Positions 33,677-35,949 of a stretch of 35,949 nucleotides of DNA are shown here, piece by piece; the first letter of the stretch is position 1; the number at the start of each line of letters is the position of its first letter. Both the position numbers and the translations under genes were made by a program. The notes below the pieces were generated by a model, which ran no database searches, was not told the origin of the DNA, and saw nothing but the letters and a program-made list of their open reading frames with translations. This stretch comes from an uncultured Eubacteriales bacterium (GTDB lineage Bacteria; Bacillota; Clostridia; Christensenellales; QALW01): positions 1 to 35,949 of the forward strand of contig URYI01000008.1 of NCBI GenBank assembly GCA_900552055.1, given 5' to 3'.

Positions 33677-35674
33677 TCACTTCTTATGCCCCAAAATTAC
33701 CGTTTCATAGCCGAACGGAGGGAGCATTCGGCTGCCGGCGCTGACCTGGGAGGCGGAGAAAATTTCATAGCCGTCCTGGGGCAGATAATATTCTCCCCCT
33801 TCCCCGTTTCCGTTAATGGCGGTAACTATTTCATATTCGCCCGTTCTGAAAATAACTGTTGTGCCCTCTTTAGCCTTAAAGCGGTCGTCTATGCCTGCTT
33901 CATCTGCGTAATGCTCTATTATTCCGCGCCAAAGCGCTTGGCCTTCCTTTAAATTGATATTGGGCATAGCCCCCAGCAGTACTATTTTCCCCTTGCCGAG
34001 CTTTTTTTCGGTAATAAAGGAATAATCAGGAGTCAGGCCGCCTTTTATGCTGCCCACGCTTTCAGCCTCAACAGGCTCAAGAATGCAGCCGTGCAGAACC
34101 AGGGGAGCGGACATCCCTTTAAAGCAGCCCATTGCGCCTGTATTGCTCATGGGATAAAAATATTTTACCCTTACCCCTGCAAGCTCCTCAAGAGAGGAAA
34201 GGCAGCGGTCCGTATGAACTGTATGCTCTTTAGTACGGTAACCTGTCATTGGACCGATAATCCAAATGCCTCCGTTCTGCACAAATTCGCTTGCTTTGCA
34301 GATATATTCGTCTGAAACATAGGGCAGGAACGGGCTGATTAAAAGCTTATAGCCTTCCAGGGAAGCGTTTTCCCCTATAAGGTCCCTGTGCAGGCCCATG
34401 CATTCCAGGCTGCCGTGCAGCTTGAGCATCATTTCAAAATATCCTTCACCCTCCAAAAGGGGCTCGGTGAAAAAGAATAAGCGCGCCTGTTCAGAATACG
34501 TCATGGCCGCCTGGGGATGTTTGTGCCGGGTGCGCAGAAAATAGGGCTGGATGGTTTGCCGCATTTTTTCTACTCTTTTTACCTGCTCAAAACCAAGCTC
34601 AGGCTCACCCCAGGAGGAAATAAGGCTGCCGTGGGTTTGTTCCATTCCAGAGCGCTGCTGCCGGAAGAGCCAATAGGAAAAGCCGAAGGCGCCGCTGGCG
34701 TATGCGCCCAGCGCCTCAATCTCAAGAAAACCTTCCCTGTGCGGCCTTGTGGTCATCAATAAGTTTCCGGCGTAGCTGGGACTGGTCTCGCTGACAAAAA
34801 ATTGGCCGTCCTGTTTCATGGCGCGGTAAAGGTCATAATCAAACAGCCATATATTATAGCCGTCATCCTGCGTATAGCCGTTCATTGAGGTGAAATCCAA
34901 TCCTTCAAACAGAGCATGGGTATCCAGCGCGAAATTAGTATGTACGTCGTGAGTAATAGGCGCATTGCTGTATTTTCTTATCATGGCAGCCTGTTCATGG
35001 GCAAATTCGTTTACAGTTTCCCGCGAAAACTGCCTGTAATTCGTCATTAGGGAGGAATTGTGAATTACGGGAGGGTTCAGGGGCTGGACTACTTCCTCAA
35101 AGCTGTTATAGTATTCGCTCCAGATTTCAGTGCCCCAGGCCTGGTTTAAATTTTCAATAGCGCCGTATTTATCTTTGAGCCATTTGTGCCAGCGCTTGCG
35201 GCACTCACTGCATACGCATTCCCCTACCAGCGCTTTAAGCTCGTTATCCAGCTGCCAGGCTATAACGGCCGGGCTGCCGCTGAACGCCTTTGCCATAGCT
35301 TCTGTAATTTTCAGTCCGCGCTCCCGCAAATAGGGATTGTTGGTACAGACATGCTGCCGTGCGCCGTGAATGTATTTATTTCCGTATATGTCAGTTGCCA
35401 AACGCTCCGGATGATTATGAGTGAGCCATATGGGCGGCGTGGGCGTAGGAGTGCACATAATAGTATATATTCCTTCCTGATAGAGCCTGTTGGCTGTCTT
35501 AACAAAAAAGGATACGTCTATTTCGTCCGGCCTGGGCTCCATAAAGTGCCAAGCAAATTCACCCATTCTGACCAAATTTATGCCGCATTCCTTCATATAA
35601 GCGATATCCCTTTCAATTTCCTGTTCAGGCCAAAGCTCAGGATAATATGAGACGCAATGAAATAATTTTTCCAT
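33677..35674 (-). CDS. GH42 beta-galactosidase
   Basis: Hydrolyses terminal beta-galactosides; the lack of a signal peptide places it in the cytoplasm, acting on imported oligosaccharides. The protein is 665 residues, usual for the family. The TIM-barrel opens with SYYPELWPEQEIERDIAYMK. The acid/base is E145 in WQLDNE, and the nucleophile is E296 in FVSETSPS. The zinc cysteines are C110, C153, C155 and C158. The trimerisation and C-terminal beta domains follow. The ATG has GGGGAAAGGAAG upstream. It ends in TGA, unlike most genes here, with an in-frame TAA five codons on. Confidence 0.97.
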   Translation of the reverse strand: MEKLFHCVSYYPELWPEQEIERDIAYMKECGINLVRMGEFAWHFMEPRPDEIDVSFFVKTANRLYQEGIYTIMCTPTPTPPIWLTHNHPERLATDIYGNKYIHGARQHVCTNNPYLRERGLKITEAMAKAFSGSPAVIAWQLDNELKALVGECVCSECRKRWHKWLKDKYGAIENLNQAWGTEIWSEYYNSFEEVVQPLNPPVIHNSSLMTNYRQFSRETVNEFAHEQAAMIRKYSNAPITHDVHTNFALDTHALFEGLDFTSMNGYTQDDGYNIWLFDYDLYRAMKQDGQFFVSETSPSYAGNLLMTTRPHREGFLEIEALGAYASGAFGFSYWLFRQQRSGMEQTHGSLISSWGEPELGFEQVKRVEKMRQTIQPYFLRTRHKHPQAAMTYSEQARLFFFTEPLLEGEGYFEMMLKLHGSLECMGLHRDLIGENASLEGYKLLISPFLPYVSDEYICKASEFVQNGGIWIIGPMTGYRTKEHTVHTDRCLSSLEELAGVRVKYFYPMSNTGAMGCFKGMSAPLVLHGCILEPVEAESVGSIKGGLTPDYSFITEKKLGKGKIVLLGAMPNINLKEGQALWRGIIEHYADEAGIDDRFKAKEGTTVIFRTGEYEIVTAINGNGEGGEYYLPQDGYEIFSASQVSAGSRMLPPFGYETVILGHKK

Positions 35675-35705
35675 CTTCCTTTCCCCCTTTTATGGATTTT
35701 AATAT

Positions 35706-35735
35706 ATTTTAACCGTTTATACCCCCTGTTGGCAA
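35706..35735 (-). promoter_or_regulatory. Possible promoter of the GH42 gene
   Basis: On the minus strand TTGCCA, 18 bases, TAAAAT, about 30 bases upstream of the ATG at 35674. Confidence 0.45.
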
Positions 35736-35857
35736 GAGTAAATGCAGCCCGGACAGGTTAAATTTTATAACAATGTCTTTCTGCTTATTTTGAGATGTCT
35801 TGTTTGCCGGCATAAAAAAGCCTGGTTTCGATATAAAATTTATGTTTTTCCGTGCGG

Positions 35858-35949
35858 ATACCCTAAATTGACAAGGGCATATACGGTCAGGACGGGGCTG
35901 TTTGAGTGTCCTGCTGTGTTGCTTTTCGCTCCGTGTACGCCCGGTACAC
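35858..35949. mobile_element. MITE-like element, copy 2, left 92 bp (runs off the window)
   Basis: Begins ATACCCTAAATTGACAAGGG and matches the first 92 bases of the element at 12850 with six differences and no gaps, in the same orientation. Two of the differences fall in the loop between GTGTAC and GTACAC, leaving that stem intact. Confidence 0.85.

Overview
The window looks like a chromosomal segment of a Clostridia-type Bacillota bacterium, probably uncultured. The gene order rpoB-rpoC-ybxF-rpsL-rpsG-fusA-tuf is the Firmicutes arrangement, with an L7Ae-like protein between rpoC and rpsL. Ribosome binding sites are strong AGGAGG types, TTG and GTG starts are common, and most genes end in TAA. 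Nothing in the sequence supports a genus name.

Layout. (1) 1-12484, minus strand: the start of glgC, then, read in the direction of transcription, rpoB, rpoC, ybxF, rpsL, rpsG, fusA and tuf, with a sigma-A-type promoter upstream of rpoB. (2) 12485-13249: rpoB leader plus a 337-bp non-coding element with 20-bp terminal inverted repeats. A second copy enters at the right edge of the window (35858-35949). (3) 13250-17708: a small lipoprotein, a class A penicillin-binding protein, a HAD-IIA phosphatase, an unexplained structured stretch between the last two, and tRNA-Ala(GGC) with a perfect consensus promoter. (4) 17709-26389: an AT-richer accessory region full of broken genes. It holds an ApeA-like N-terminal fragment, small fragments, a truncated zinc-ribbon/SPFH protein abutting a GLUG-repeat fragment, then a nitroreductase, the stub of an AMP-dependent ligase, a pair of ABC exporters (one with a TGA in its Walker A motif), a C39/BtrH-like protein and a decayed tandem copy of it. 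(5) 26390-35674, minus strand: a carbohydrate module with a GH42 beta-galactosidase, two secreted jelly-roll-like proteins, a sugar-type solute-binding lipoprotein, an array of 64-66-bp tandem repeats, and a 906-residue lipoprotein of unknown family.

How they work together. Region 1 makes the transcription and translation machinery. Region 5 reads as surface capture and hydrolysis of galactose-containing glycans; the ABC permeases for the solute-binding protein are not in the window. Region 4 looks like a decayed island beside a tRNA gene: remnants of a defence gene and of a small-molecule (acyl/peptide) biosynthesis and export operon. That operon lies behind a strong promoter followed about 230 nt later by an intrinsic terminator.

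Best candidates for something undescribed: the inverted-repeat element with its 59-bp internal duplication; the 64-66-bp repeat array, most units of which carry a hairpin and T-run; the structured, possibly RNA-encoding stretch at 16412-16690; the promoter-terminator leader at 19979-20239; and the decayed nitroreductase/ligase/exporter/C39-like cluster.
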